Shown here: piece after piece, positions 1 through 14,800 of the stretch
How positions within the stretch are numbered: the first letter of the stretch is position 1
Layout: each line of letters opens with the position of its first letter
Assembly (NCBI GenBank): GCA_902729315.2
Contig: LR746272.1
Location: 2,053,035 to 2,117,034 of the forward strand
Direction: 5' to 3'
Length of the DNA: 64,000 nucleotides
From: Spirodela intermedia
Lineage: Eukaryota > Streptophyta > Magnoliopsida > Alismatales > Araceae
Made by a program: the position numbers and the translations under genes
Notes under the pieces: model-generated
The model's database searches: none
Told to the model about the DNA's origin: nothing
What the model saw: the letters and a program-made list of their open reading frames with translations, nothing else

Positions 1-356
1 AATATTTTGAAAACATTGTACCTTTTTCATGAGTTTGGCAACTTTGTTACGTGTAGGATAAAAACACAGTTAAGTAGCCCCCTGAAAGACCATTACTATT
101 AAATGTATTGATGAGCTTGATACTGAGTAGCCTTGATCATTATTTTCTAGTAAAATTTCAATGACATCGTCTTGCCCAGATTGCTCCTGATTTGTAATGG
201 ATCACGTACAGATCATAAGATTGGGCCCGAGAGCTACATCTATAAATCATGCCAAAATTCTCAATCAAACGAAATGCAGATTGATCGTATAATAAATCGT
301 TTATTCCATTGTGACCTTCTTCAATATTTTATTTTTATTCTATTGTTTCATTCCAG

Positions 357-3300
357 AGAGTTCAGTTGGAGGTGGATGATCAATTCACCTTTCTTGTTTC
401 ACCTGATGCTGTCCTTTTCCGTAGATACAAGGTTCTTTCATCCACCTTCTCTCAAGGCTATCAGTCCATAGGTTATCTTAATAACTCTAATATGTGATTT
501 ATACCAGATTTCAGATCTTAATTCAAAGGCAGAAAAACTTTTCTACAACGGCGATGAAGTAACTTTGGGGGACCCCAAGTCAGTGAAGCGTTGCTATGTT
601 CTTCCAACTCTCTCCGAAGGCTATTTGATGGGTAATTCAACCATTTTTTCTTTCCAGTAACATTTAGCTTCCTTGAAATTAAATATTATACACATCTACT
701 GTTATTTTATGTGACAGGAGTTCAGAAGGTACATCCTTTGATGGAGAATATTACGCAACTTGAAGAACTTTGGTTCTTTAAGGTGTAGAAACTGTCTTGA
801 TTTCGATAAATGCGATGAAATCTTCAACATACAAGTCAAAAAAAAATTCTAACTGAAGTGCATTTCGTAGCATGGTCTAGCAATGCTAAATGATTACTTC
901 TTCAAGATCCGATTCACTTGTGGAGGTTGTGCAAGCGAAAAATGGTCTTCTTCCAGACCACCTGTTTATGACGAAAAACTTGTACTTCCATTTCTAAAAT
1001 ATCATATACTCTGACATATAGATTTTCCAATTTTTTAAGCAGGCTGCCATCTGCCTTTGTTCTGCATGGATCAGGTTTGTCTTCAGCCCCACTAACAGCT
1101 AGATTTATGAAGGCTGTCTCTGCACTTAATTCTTTCACGAAAATTATTGAAGGTGAGATTTACTCTTTTCCTTTGGGAACTTTTTTCAGAAGGCAAAGTC
1201 AAATTTTATCTTGTCACCCTAAAGTTGTATTCTTCTTTGGGATAGGAAGAGGGCATAGACTGCAAGTCGTGGTCTTATAGAAAAAATTTACGTCAATAGA
1301 TTATCATATGTTGCTATAGGGCATCACGAAAACTCAATAATTGATGTTCTTTAAAGTTTGTGTAAAGTTCACGTAGTAGCGTATTTATTTACTCTTCAAA
1401 TAAATCCTAGAAACCATGAATCTAGAATAAAATTTTAGGAAGAAATTCTAAGAAATTTGTGTTGGGGTTTAGGCTGCACTTAGATTAAGAAGGGGGTTTA
1501 AATTGATCAACTCTAATATTTGACTATTATTAACTTTTTCTCACTTTACTTAATTGTGTTCTTAGATCTCATGTGCTGATTTGATATGTTCTAAAACTAC
1601 ATCACTTTAAGATTTTTATATTTATTCGGCCTCCTAGCTACATCAACCCTCAAAGAATAATTTTTATCATCCGAATTACTTCCGTTTTGAGTTCTAATTT
1701 TTCTTGGACGTTCAATTATCCTTAAGTGTGGTGCCATGGTTTTTCGACGCGATTACAGGTTGGAATTTCTTCGGTCAGGGGTTACTAAAGGTTAAGGTAC
1801 TTGCTCTTATGTATTTATATTGGTGTCTTTTTATGACTGTGGACGTCATGACTCGCAGCAACTTGCAGACGACCATGACTGCTATTCGACTATTCAGAGA
1901 GCACCCTTGACTAACCAAAATAGAAAAACTGAGATTAAATTTTTTCCTTCTACATTATATTTTAATGTGTCACATTCTTTCTGATGAGCATGCCAGCTAA
2001 TTTTTTAAAATTATCTTGGGAAATGAAACTATCGAGAAGAGAAAACTTGAAACTTTCTTAGAAAGCGATACCACAATTAGATTACACCTTCTGACCTGCA
2101 CAGATAATGGTGTAACTATAAATTAAGGTCTATTTACAGGATAAAGATCTTATTTCTTATTATATTTAGTTCTGTGGCCTTGTTTGTCACTATGACATGA
2201 TTGAAGTTCAACCAGATTAACATCTTATTTGTGCTTTCTGCGACGATACTAAAATCACCACGGGATTTCAATGTTTAGGAATACTTCTGCCCTTTATGCC
2301 TGCTTGGATAGTTTTCCTCGGATTATTCAGCCTAATTATTTTATATTAGGTACTCTATTATTTTGTCTGATCAAATTAACCACTAGCGTAAAAATTCTTA
2401 GTTTACTTACTTAAAAGAGTTAGTTGGTTACCATGCATGATTCAGGTTCTAATCCAACAAGAAAAGTGACGTTTATATACGGTTCATATTGAAAGCTGTG
2501 TTATGATCGAATGAGGTGGTGATTTCACATGTTCAGTGACCATTTCTTCTGACGTCTCAGGTTATGTCTTCATTTGATATTGATTCAGAGCCTTTCACAT
2601 GGACAAAAGCTGCAAATGCTGTTAATACCTGCGTTTCTACAGATACCACCGATCCTTCTAGTAAAAAACTTACGAGCAATGATATGTCTGTTCTCACAGA
2701 TCTATTTTCAGTTAACGGTATTATTCACTAGAATAGCAATTTATATGCTCTGGCACACGCTTTTATTTTCCTGGCACTTACTCTGATATGGGCTTCTAGA
2801 TTTTAGAACTCCAAAACCTACTTATCGGATTGAACCAAGTAGGACGTTGGCGGTTACAGCATTTGAAGAGACCGGTAAAGTTTCTAGCAAGAGATTCCAG
2901 AAAGATGCAACTGGTCATGCTGAAGTCACGCCTTTTGTCTCCGCTGATAAAGTAAAGCCGCATTTTCAACCGAGAACAACTTCTAAGGAAATAACTCTTT
3001 TAGGTGATATTGAAAATCTCTAAAGTACTTCTAGGCATTGCCACTAAAATAAAAAAAACCTTAATTGCTACACTCTTTGATCCCAGGTGATGGCATTTCA
3101 TCATCGAAAAGGTTTGGTGAGTAATTTTGTTTGTATGATCAATCGACAATAATTGATAATTATCACGTTGGTCCCCCCCAAAGGAACTCTCTTTGAATGA
3201 CGTGTCTGTGGAATTAGTGAACGTAGTAGAACTAGTAATTGTAACTGAACACTTGCAATGTATTAACCTTGCAGCTGAGAAAGTTGATCAGAGCTATCAA

Positions 3301-5248
3301 CTCTCAGGTTTCCCAGGAGAAAGTGCACGTACCTTGGAAGAAGATCAGGATTCAGGTATGTCATGTAGCTTGAGATATACCTTCTTACTAGGCTCTTTAA
3401 ATTTTACTATGGATGCAGAAAAAAGGGTTGATCAGAGTTCTACACATTCAGGCTTCCCAGAGAAAACTACAGGTAACCCGGAAGAACGGTACATTAGGAA
3501 ATATCCTGAGGCCCGAGAGAATACTTACTACCCTAGTTAAAAAATTTCGGAAGGTACCTACGCTGAAGAGGAAGATTCTCCTGCTGATGCAGGAACAAAT
3601 GATGTAAGTTAAATTTATTAGCACAGTCTATTTTTCTGATGCATAATAATCATTTCCCAATCTATTCAGATGAGAATATACATTAGTTGCGTACATTACT
3701 GACAGATTTGCGATTACGAGCTTATTATGACCTCCTTTGTTAATTATGTTAATTTCTTCCGTTAATGAATCTACTACGGTAACGAAAATCAACTGGAGAT
3801 AGAGCTTTTCCCTATGTTCTACTTTTCTTTCCTTTTTGCGTTTTTCTGGTCTCTGGTACTTGCACTCATATACATAGCAATGCCGCAGGAGAGTTATGTT
3901 TCCTAGCTCTCCCCATTCTCTCTGTTTGTAACATTTATTAACTGCTGCTCATCGTCCAATTTTATCAGCTAATCCTGCGCAATGGCATTACTGCTGAATC
4001 GGACGAATTTGATTCTCAGACGGTAAGATGGCTGGTTCCCAGTGCTAAGCATTAGAATTTAATAAACCAACTTTGGCTTAACGAACACCCCTCCCGCGTC
4101 TGTTGAAGGTCACTACACAGTCAGGAAAGGTAACAGGAAGAATCAAGAGCATGCCACCAAAGGTAAGACTCTAAACTTTTGATTCAGTGTGCGCTTCACT
4201 TTGGAGGTTGAAGTCCCCCTCGAACTAACTAATGGCCCGATGACTGTCTTCTCAGATATCAGGAAAATCACAGAAGAAGGAAAACTCTGGAGCCATTCCT
4301 GAGAAGAGCTATTCGGAAAACACCAAGCAAGGTCAACCTATGTACGGAATTGTGTCCTTTGACACCATTGCCGCTAAAATCCTCATTTTGTCCCGTGTAC
4401 ACAGCTACGACGTCTGTCCTTCTTGGGAAGAGATCTGCGACCAAAAGAGAGAAGATAAGTTTACACTTATGGTCTATTATTTGTTTACCGAATATGTCTC
4501 GTCTTTAGTTATATATGTTTTGACTAAAAATGGATTAGATTCGGAATCTGAAAACACTTAATTTTGCCTTTAAGTTGCAATCCCCCATCAACAGTCTTTA
4601 GGCAGATTTCAACACCAATGGTTCTTTGCACCTTTATTTCAATGATATAAATTTTTATCGAGTAGTGCTGTACCAGTTTCAAGATAATGATCCCCTGGAT
4701 GCATGGAAGCATATGGGGGCAGTGGGAGGCAGAGAGAGATGTCTACGGGGTGGATAGAAAAAGTTCAACGACAACATTGTGTCCGAAACAAGCAAACAGA
4801 GTTACAATGGTTCAAATTAAAGAGGAACTTAGAAAGAGGCGCATGACGAAAAGGACAATTCAATTCCACTGTGAATGATAGATAGTTTAAACAAGGTTGT
4901 ATATATGTCTCTCTCAAGTCGAACTCACGACTGATCTCGTCGAATATTCACAGCAAAGCCAACACAAAGGAGGCCGTCGCTAAGAGAAAGCCGAGAGTGC
5001 TGTCTGATCAATGCGACATATCTTCAAAGGTAGATTTGGTCTTGAAGAACTTGTGGTGGCTTGGGTTGCTTCACCGACGGCGTATCTGATACTCGTTGGA
5101 ATCCGGTCAGGTGCTAGATTGCCATGCGAGGGGGCAGCTTTGGTCCCTCACCGTAACAGAACTCAAGTCCTTCCTCACTGTGAAGAAAGCAAAGGTTGGC
5201 GGGAAGAAAGAAGACCTCGTACGCCGTGTTGCTTTACTGCTTGATTGA
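357..5248 (+). CDS. Unidentified multi-exon gene, 3' part, with C-terminal SAP-like motif
   Basis: The 5' end lies left of the window. Exons with AG/GT borders and agreeing phase include 357-431, 508-631, 718-782, 871-981, 2561-2717, 2800-3003, 3275-3355, 3419-3472, 3969-4022, 4109-4162, about 4256-4331, 4954-5029 and 5138-5248 (TGA at 5246). An exon-like piece near 1043-1152 fits only in another phase, so a small exon there is unplaced. The first four exons look like a folded domain. The middle is rich in Ser, Thr, Glu and Lys. The end is a basic stretch (AKRKPR) followed by LTVTELKSFL and GGKKEDLVRRV, which matches the SAP helix-extension-helix DNA-binding motif also found at the C-terminus of Ku70. 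The upstream exons do not look like Ku70. A nuclear, DNA-associated role is inferred from the SAP motif only. I do not recognise the family. Confidence 0.6.
3275..3472 (+). repeat. Tandem duplicated exon pair in the SAP-motif gene
   Basis: Two neighbouring exons, 3275-3355 (81 bp) and 3419-3472 (54 bp), both start after two bases of a codon's completion and end with one extra base, so both are symmetric phase-1 exons. They encode similar peptides: EKVDQSYQLSGFPGE and KRVDQSSTHSGFPEK. The shared core is VDQS, then SGFP. This suggests an exon duplication that kept the frame. It lies in the low-complexity middle of the protein. Confidence 0.6.
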
Positions 5249-5827
5249 CCCACGCCATCTTTCCGGTGATTCTTCCTCCTTTCCATTTCCCTCCCTTCTT
5301 TCGTAGACGTACCTAGCTTGGTTTCGGTGCTCTTGCTGCCATTGAGACCGACCGATCTCTCCTACAGGCCCGGAGCGTTGGCCTAACTGCTGAGGATTGC
5401 AGCCAGAATGTTGAGCATCGAACCATCTACCATCGAAGATATGCACGACGCACTGGGGCACTGTAAGTGTGCACATTAGGGATTTTTTTCTCTTTTTTTC
5501 TTTACAGCACTGCTGCCTCACTTGACGAAACAAAAGAGATTCACACTTGATTGAGAAGGGGGAAGCGGGGAGGGTGGAGAGAGCTTAATTGGGATTACTC
5601 CCTTCAAAGAGCGCCCATCCATTTGAAGCCACTTAATTACAAAAGCTATCCCTTACAGCCCACCGCTGAATCTCACTTCTCTACCACCTACAAGACCTTG
5701 TATAAGCTGCCACCCTGCTCAGTTAATTCATCTGATAGCTAGACCTTCGAACATGCATTGGGAACAGAAAAAATGCGGCCGATGGTCGCTTTAATGCCAT
5801 CCATCGCTCCCACCACTCGAACACAAG
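5249..5827. other. Intergenic space between convergent genes
   Basis: About 580 bases separate the stop codon of the plus-strand SAP-motif gene from the stop codon of the minus-strand TAF2 gene. The stretch should hold both 3' UTRs. It contains short chance reading frames on both strands and a T-rich run near 5485-5505. I see no further gene. Confidence 0.6.
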
Positions 5828-8800
5828 CTACAAGCCGCTGCCACTGGGCCTCTTGAGCTTGATCCTAACCTTCGTTCCTATGCTGGCCTGCATACTCTTA
5901 GGTTCACTCGGCTTGGGCTGAACTGTCCCTTCCAAGTTCCTCACATCTGCTGAGGATAATAATTGTTCCTCCGACCTTGTAATTTTCCCCAGGCTGCTCT
6001 CTACTTCGACAGGCGGCCGCCCTTCTTTGGCCCCAGCCTTCGCCAGCTCCTTCTCCCTCCGCTTCTTCTCCTTCTTCAGGCGCTTCTTTTCCAGATATTC
6101 CGGGTCATCACGCCGGCCTTTCTCGTCCGTTCCAACTTCCCCTTTTCGTTTCCTTTCATCCTTCTTCTCCTTCTTCTTCTTCTTATCTTTCTCCTCGCTC
6201 TCTGCCGCCAATTCCCTAAGCCCTTGCCTCTCACCATAGCCAACTCGAGAACTGCCGCCTTCTACAGCCCGAGCCTCGGCATCTTCTGGATTAGTCTCTG
6301 GGGACAACCGAGGTTCGGGCATCATGCTTATCCTTGAGATAGCAGTGCACTGCAATTCCTTAGCAGCTTCATCACTGCTAACTAGTCTCGCACTGCCGAC
6401 GCTCGCCGTCATCCGAGAACCCCTGTCGTGAATGGAATTCACTTCCTCAAGGTTCTGAATGCTGGTGCTCGCCGGCTCATCAGCCAATCCCCGTCCTGGT
6501 GCATCCACAGACACAGAGCTGGCAGGGCCCAATTCCGCCTCATTCCGCCCGCCGCCAAGAGAGTGGCCCACCCCTTGACCAGTGCTGCTAGCCTTATGAG
6601 AAGTCGTCGGCTGCCTGACCTTGATCTTCACCACTGGGTACTTTCTCTCACTACCAATAGAGATGGTAACATCTCTGGCCACATGGGAAGGAGGCCGGGC
6701 TTCGGATGAGGAAGCCCTAGTCTCGAGAACATGAGCTTCGAGTCTCTGCTTCTCAGGCGACGGCTCCTGGGGCTGTTGCTTGTCCTCCACAGGGGTGCCC
6801 TGGGCCTCCCTTTTATCCACGGGAGCTTCCTGCGGTTTAGACATCCTCAGGCTAAGGAAAGCGGTGATCATCCTGTGCTTACCCTCCTCTTCCACACCGC
6901 CGAGCAAGTGCTCCTGGAGAGTCTGAGGTCGGCCTCGTGGGGCGCCATAAAGCGATGGCCGCCTGAAAATAAGAAAGATGCACCCACTTTACAAGAAATC
7001 CTTGTGCTCCAGTTTCAGTACATGGCAGAGGTGAGAGGGAAGAGGTGGCTGGGTAGGGTTGCATCTTCATGATATACTTTCTTTCCATTTTAGGTGAATC
7101 TTGCAGTAGAACTAAAAGGTAGGAAAAACAATGGCCGCGGTTCCCTCCCCATAAACAGAAAAATCGGAGAGAATCACTTGACTCACACCATTTCCGCGTC
7201 AAAGTTCGAGTCACACCCAAGAAGGGCGGCCTGGGATGTAGTCTCAGTTCTATCTTAGGTGTGAAAGGAACCTCTAGATGTTGTGACACAGAAAGCAGGG
7301 TTGTACCGCTATGACTGGCATATGAGAATAAACAGATCAAGATCGAACACATGAATCTGCTGAGGATCGCAACCAACCCAACAAAGCCATCCTCAATCAT
7401 GCTCCAATCAACAACAGACTGAAGACAGAAAAACAAGGATCACAAGTAGTCAACAAGGTCAGAATCGCTCACCTCCCAGCCACAAGCTGCAGCATGCAGA
7501 ATAAATGGTGCCGAAGGTAGACGTTACTGTAGGCCTTTCTGCTCTCGAGAAGCTGGAGAAGCGCCACTAGTGTGGGGACGCTCACAGTCTCCCGCCTATC
7601 TGGCTCTGGATTGACCTCACACAAGCGCATTGCATGAGCAGCAAGCTTCACCTGCCCTGCGATCAAAGGAAGATCGCCCGTAAGAACAAAAGGGAAATAA
7701 AGGGCCATATAGGGAGAGAGTTGGGTGACCATGATGATACCTCGCAGGGATGCCTCTTGGGCCACAAACTCCAGGAACAGTGACAGAGCCTCGCCAAGGC
7801 CATTCCAGTGGAACTGGAGAGTGAGGAGCGCCTTGCTTGACTCCATCCTCACCTTCCAGTGCACTTTCTGGTTGTTCCTGAACGATCTCATGAGGCTGGA
7901 TATCCGGTCCTGGAACCAACATACACTTTTAGAGAGGGATGACAGACGGATTATGCCAGATCTGAGGGGGGGGAGGGGAAGCTCACAGGAGAAACAGAGG
8001 ACGACATCTTGAGCGCGATCTGCGTCAAGGCGCGGATGCAGCTGATGGTCAAGATGTTGTTGTGGCTGGGCATGAGACTGCCGAGAAGAAAAGCCAAGTG
8101 CAGAGGTCAAATCAAGTGAACAACATACGAGAGAAATTTTTCCAAACGCACCTGTCGAACAGCAGGAGTCGATCTATATGCTTGAGGAGAGGAGACAAGA
8201 GCGCGATGTTCTGCCCATGGAGAGAGGGGGAGCATACACATCAAGGCACACGGATGTAATGAGCTCAGAGAGAAGATTATCGCAGCTTAGGAAACATTGA
8301 TCGCTGGCAGAGAAGAGAGTAGCAAAGTTCAGGAGTCCACACGAACCTGCTGCCCAAAATCAAGCTCACTGGTCGACTGAACCAATGAAGCTAGCCAGTA
8401 AACATCCGAGTAAGGGTTCCCACTGTTATCATTATACTGAGGAGAAGAGACGAATGCATTCACATGAGAACATAGTTGAGGATAATTCGTCACAACTATT
8501 GAATCGCATGGAAGGGTATTATTCAAGTGAAGGGTCCCTAGAAGTAGTAGAAGATAGCTTTTAAATAGAATAGTAGCCACTGTTTATTGCGTAAAATAGG
8601 CATGATATTGCCCCTAAGAAATAGAGACAAAATGACCTTGGAGAGATTCTGAGGCAAGGAAGGCCGAATGCTGCTGTATGAAGCCCAGATATTGTGACGC
8701 ATGAGAGAGATAATAATATAAAGATTAGTAAAAAGATATTCCGACCCTTTACCTTCAGAAGCTGCAGAATAAATTCCACAGCATCCCTCGGACTTTTCCC

Positions 8801-11800
8801 GTCCGCTGTTCTGGCCAATGCTACCGCATGGGGGATGGCCTGGTGCAAACAATGGAATGGAATGAAATGACTGACTAGCATTTGGACCTTGTTGGATGCG
8901 ATTCCAACACAGCTCAAATAACGAATCACGCATGAAATCACTGTGAACTGACAAAGAACGGAAAGAGCACAATCACATGGCCAATCTTGCGGGGGAGGAA
9001 TCATATCAAGGAGCTAATTAATTGCAGAGAGTTTTGTGGTGGGGAACCAATACCTTTTGGACAAAGTACTCTGGAACGTCGTGGAAGTCATTAGGCCTGC
9101 CAATGAAAGAAATACAAGAGCACTACCTGACTTGTTCAAACAACCGGAAAAAGAATATTTTCTCAGGAAAGATTCGGACTCCTGCTTACATTGGGAGCCA
9201 AATTTCTCGATCAAATCTTCGGTTCTTGTAGAACTTAACTAAATGGAGCAAACCAGTCCAATCGGTGTCCTGCCAACAGAAATGAACATAGGATTGAATT
9301 GTGGTATATGCTTTCAGAAATGGAGAGTTCTGTAGTGACAAACAAGGTGCAAGCAAAAGTGTATGTATGCATAAATTTGTTTGAAAGTAAGGGTTTTTCT
9401 TTTTGAAGGAGCCTGCATTGTTGATGAGATCATAAAAATAACGAAAGATCATAGAACAATAAGAATCGCAGGCAGAAATGACGTGAAGATTCCATCAAAG
9501 AACGATAAAAAAGAGCAAATTACATCTCATTGCCATTTACAAGCACGGCAGCAGCAGGACAGCTTCCAATCATGCATCCTAGAAACCAAAGTTCATGCCA
9601 ATAATTAAGCATTTGCCAAAATGCCAAGGTACGTTGTTTGACTTTCTTAATAGAATCTACCATTTATGAGATTTTTTATCCGCATACCCCGAAATGAATT
9701 GTGGAGATGATATAAAGATCCCACAGAAATTAAGATCTAATACCATTCTTTCAGTTTTCGAGTGACAAGTTACAATCTAGCATTGAGCTGGGAACCTTAG
9801 AATGGAGCGAATTCAGTTTAGTACCCAGGTACCTATCTTTTACTTTGTTTGCATTCAGTTACAGTATTGAGACATTGTGATGCTGCTGCAGACATATTTA
9901 AAACTGAATAGTTTAAAAAAACATTCGAAACAAAAGACGTGTGACAAGAATATGGCGTCCTACTGGTAGAAACATAGCCGTAGGGTGTCCAAAACATTGC
10001 CGGTGCTGAGCGCAAGAAGGTGGCAGAATGCCAAAATGTTTCTAGTCAGTCGTAGCATGGTTTTTATGGTCACACTTCAAACGATCCCCCCACCCGCCCC
10101 CCGCAAAAAAAAAAAAAGAAAAGAAAAAAACATTTTACAACCACCAAAGATTGAAAGATTTAGAATGATGGAGAAGTAGTCTAGAACACTTCCGATCTAA
10201 GCAGTACGAGGTCATGGTTTGAACATGAGGTCAAAAGTTGACTAGGGCTCTACACTAGGTTCAAAAAAAGGCCCTAACCTAACTATTATGCTTCCTTTAA
10301 CGCTCATCTAGGGGCGGTCTGGATGATACTTATTATACAGAAAAATGCACGTCCGAAGGAGAATAGGACATGAGGGCATATGCTCCAAACTCGAGGGAAC
10401 TAGAACATAGTATGTGCATGAAATCCGGCGGAGATATCAGGCCATATACTTGAACCTACTCATCTCCGCCTCATATAGGCATCCATGGAACACTTAAGTC
10501 GCCCACTTCCTGTCTGCAGCAGATGACAGAAACTGTGTGCATGGAAGAAGAATGAAACACATGACAACAGTTATACATCTCACTCCAACGGGAGGCCCTT
10601 GGGGAAGGAACAGGTATTGCTAAAGGCAATATTTAATTAAACAGCCAACAACTTTGCCTGAAATTCGGTTCGAGGCTATTAGATGGTGTCCATATTGCTT
10701 AGGAAACTAGTCGTTTTTGTTCGAATCGATTTATTTATTTTTAAATACATGTCCACTTTACTTGAACATGGTAACAAAAGCCGATAGTTGCTCCTTGGTT
10801 GCATACCCTTCATTCACATTATTCAGGGGACAAAACCCAAAAATAGAACAGCTGACGAGGTCACTTCCCGTGATACAAACTTACAATTTTATGGCACTCA
10901 TATCACATTCGTATTGGTTAGATGACCCAATTAGCATGACAGAAGCCTCATGTTTAATCCGTGAGCAATCTGTATGTTTAGGGATGAGAAATGAATCCAT
11001 GCCAAAGTACAATACTTTGTCTATATAAAAAGCACACTATCTTTCCACCATTTACTTCAAAAACAAGCACAAGGAGAATTATAGTAGAAAGGACAAACCT
11101 CTGAAGCTGTTTGTGCAAGTGCAATGGCCGCCTCAATTCTGACCCTCCAGAAGGCCTACACATCGTGACCAACACCATTTAGTATTTCCCTGAAGTCACA
11201 GAAAACGCTAGGAGTGCAAAAATGACAGACCTTTGAATCATTGAGTAGATTATTTAGAGCATTAATGACAGAAAATGGATGTTGCGGCAGCGCCTCTAGC
11301 ATTGCAATCGCCTGAGATTGGGCAACTACATCTTTATCCTTCTCCATTTGATTGATCTGGGAAAGAAGCGGATTCAAATATTAAGCAAAAAAACTAGAGG
11401 AATTGGTGACATTATTTCAATCAGAATTAAGTAAAATTCGAAGGGTTTGGTGACATTATTTACTGAACATGAAATAAGCATTAGGAAATTTATGCTTCGA
11501 GTGCTAGAGGAGGCCTATGAAATGATTCAGACATCTCATTAAATAACAGCACAATTATTGCTTCATTGGAGACTGGCTCTAAGACGAGGAACATAGGTTC
11601 ATACAAGGCAAAAATGGGCAACAGTACTACAATGTCAGAAATCAATGGCGAGGCAGCTAAATAAGACCCATTTCGTAAAATGTACTCAAAGACTATTGAA
11701 TAGTAGTAATTGAATGATTACACAGACAAAAAAAATAGTATTATTCATTTATTTGCAAACTTGCTTCGTAAATGTTCCAAGTAAACTAAAATAGACTCAA

Positions 11801-14800
11801 TCTCTTGCGATAAAAATGTGTGGATGGATTGTGATTGCTCTCATGCGAATTGTCAAATCTTCAAGAACTATACATGATTATGTAGTAATTATATTTCTTA
11901 CCCACATCTGAACAGGTTGGTGGAAATGGATTTCAGCAAGATATTCCATTTCTGGATCCGATCTGAGCCATAACAACGGTGAATCCATGCTGCATAAAAC
12001 GTGTTATAAACCTTAATGAACCCCGAAGCAACTAAGAAAATGTACCGAGATGAAATAAACAGCAGGAAGGAAGGAAGAAAGAAATCCACACACCAAGCAC
12101 GCACATCCATTGAGCCAACAGCATCAGTGTTTTCATCAGCGCCGTCAGGTTTTGTCCCCTTCTTTGGCTTCTGAACGCGTTTGGCAGCAAGTTTTGAGTG
12201 GCACTGTATTTCTAGAAGCTGGCAGTTTTCTCCAGTCATTGAAAGACTTGGATGGTCATACACTCCATCAAGTTCGTGAACTCTGATACTCATCATCCCT
12301 GGCCAACCACCAGCCCCACCCTCTCGATTTTCAGCACCAGGATTGTCGGCAGTAATGGAGCCACCGATTGGGGCAGTAGAGTCCCGCACAACACCCATTT
12401 CAATCATATTTCGTCGTTTATTGTAAGAAAATCCCATCCTTATCGATTTAAAAAAAAAAAATGAAGCATAAGAAAGCACCCATTAATACATACTAAAAAA
12501 GGCATCTCCAGGTTGTGCTTATATGAAGCATACCACAAAATGGGGCATCCGCAAGATTCTACCCAGCGAGGAAAAAATTCCTTTAAAAATGGCCTCTCTA
12601 AATTGCCGACCTTATTTGCAAGATGTCTGAACTGCACATCACAATGTCCAGAAAATAAAAAATAAATAAATAAATTGCAGTAATGTCATTGACTGTCATA
12701 TATTATCCACACAAAAAATAGTTTTTTAAAATATTAGTAGGGTGTTTTAGTTCACCTGGCATAAGCATTTAGATAAAAAAAAAAAAGAAAGAAAATCGAA
12801 CGGCAAAACTTGTAGGGTGGCGGAAAAAAAGGTTAATTTTTCCTTAACCAGATCCAAGATTATAGGGATTGAAATTTTAATCCTGTGCATATGATAATAC
12901 ACATACGATGAGTTTTTTAACATAAAATATGAAGTATAAATGGAAAATAAGTTTGCCTGCATCTGAAGGGGAAAAAAAAAAATTTCTCAAACACGGGAAA
13001 GAAACTATTTTATTGAGAATAGAAACGGAATCTACAATTCATGATCGGTACATAGTCCACAATATTGAACTTCTAGAATGAAAAGAGTAACCATCATATC
13101 TGGCTCACAGGGTTGACCTGGATAACTCGAGCCAGATCTCTGAGACCCAGTGGCTACACTGGCCCAAGCCTACTAAACCAAAGTTTAAATTTAAGGCAGC
13201 GCATTGTAACTTCATATTATAGTAGGGGGGGAGTCTTCTGGGCACTTGAGGAGTTGCACATAGCTCTGAAATCCATGATTCGGCATGCCTATACTTCATT
13301 TCATTTTACATCGCACAAGGTTTTCCATAAGAAAGTAGTAAGTGCATCCACCAATGACCACTTGGCTATTGTCCTCTGATTCTGGAAATCTGTCCACATC
13401 ATCTGCATAGATCCACTCAACTCTTAATGGTGGTTTAATGACCAGTTTATACGAGCTTGATAAGCTCGGATGGCTGAGCAACTGAGGCCCGGTCATGGAT
13501 AAACTCAGATTAGGCTGCTTAAGCTATTCGACTAAAAGGGTCGAACGGTGGAAACCCAGCCTGATTACGAACTTCAGCTCAGCCGCTTTAGTGAAAACTA
13601 GGTTAGCCCAAGTTAATATATGACGGAAATTAAGAGCATTATCGGACTGAAAGCCAGTAAAACTGGTATCTGGAACCAAGACTAGGTGAATCTAGTTAAG
13701 CTTAACCACTTATCAAATCAGCCCTTAAAAAAGCTTAAGGTGGCCTGTATGGGAGTCGAACAATCCCAACGGCAAAATCAATAATAATTCAACAAAAGTA
13801 TACAGTTCACACAACATCTATGTGATTCGTATGCTATCACCACCACAAACTAATCTGATGAGTATTTTAGAGACAGCTTTAATCATGTACAACCTGCCCC
13901 ACCAAAAAAAAAAAGAGAATTTGGCAGAGCAAATCACAGAAAACACTTCAAATAGCAAGGAGCATCTGAAGAAACCAAATATGCTTATTAAAGCAGCGAA
14001 GCGAGCTACAGAAACTTATCATTAGTTGAAGAATTTCTGCTTGACCAATCACAGAAAAAATCCCATCAACCGTCACCACAGACTATCATAAAACTTCTAA
14101 AATCAGTTCTAACCACCATACATTTCGTTGATCTGGCATTTTCCTACTAAACTCCATCATAGGATATGGCGCCTTTAAAAGCAGCGTTGGAGCCTAATAA
14201 TCTGGTAAGGCTGACAACTTAAAAGACACTTTTATCTAAACGTGAGAAGCAACAGATCAAAATGAGAGTAGGTACAATGTGGGCCCAAATTTCTGTTCAA
14301 AAAACCATCAATATCCACAAAAGGATAGAGTCTCACTTTCTCCATTTATAGAGAGTCTCATGACCCAGAGCTACCATGGAGACCTGTTTTGTTGCGTCAA
14401 TGAATTTTATAGAGAACACACTTCCCCAATCAGAAGATTTAGAGTATAACATTACTTTATGGAGGTTTACAATGATGTCAAAACACCCTTTTGGTGAATA
14501 ATATTTTATTTTGTAACGAGTTCGCTATTGAGATTCATCCAGCTATAAAACAACAGATGCCAAAATTTTAGAGTATAAGTTTTCCCAATGGTTTTGAATT
14601 ACTTTCGACTTCATGGACACGATAATAACAATTATCTTAAAACAAAAAATCGAATACTACACAAAATAAGTAGATAAAAGCAAAAATAGCATATTCGGTC
14701 AACTGTCCAAAACAACCGAACAGCAGCTTAGTAGACAGTACATACAAAAAAAAAATGTAAATATAAGGGGAAAAAAGTGAATGTTGAATTGCATCAGACA

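Noticed and set aside
5963-6337. Leu/Phe-rich plus-strand frame that looks like a membrane protein
   Set aside because: It is the antisense of the Lys/Glu-rich tail of TAF2 (AAG/GAG codons give CTT/CTC in reverse), not a gene.
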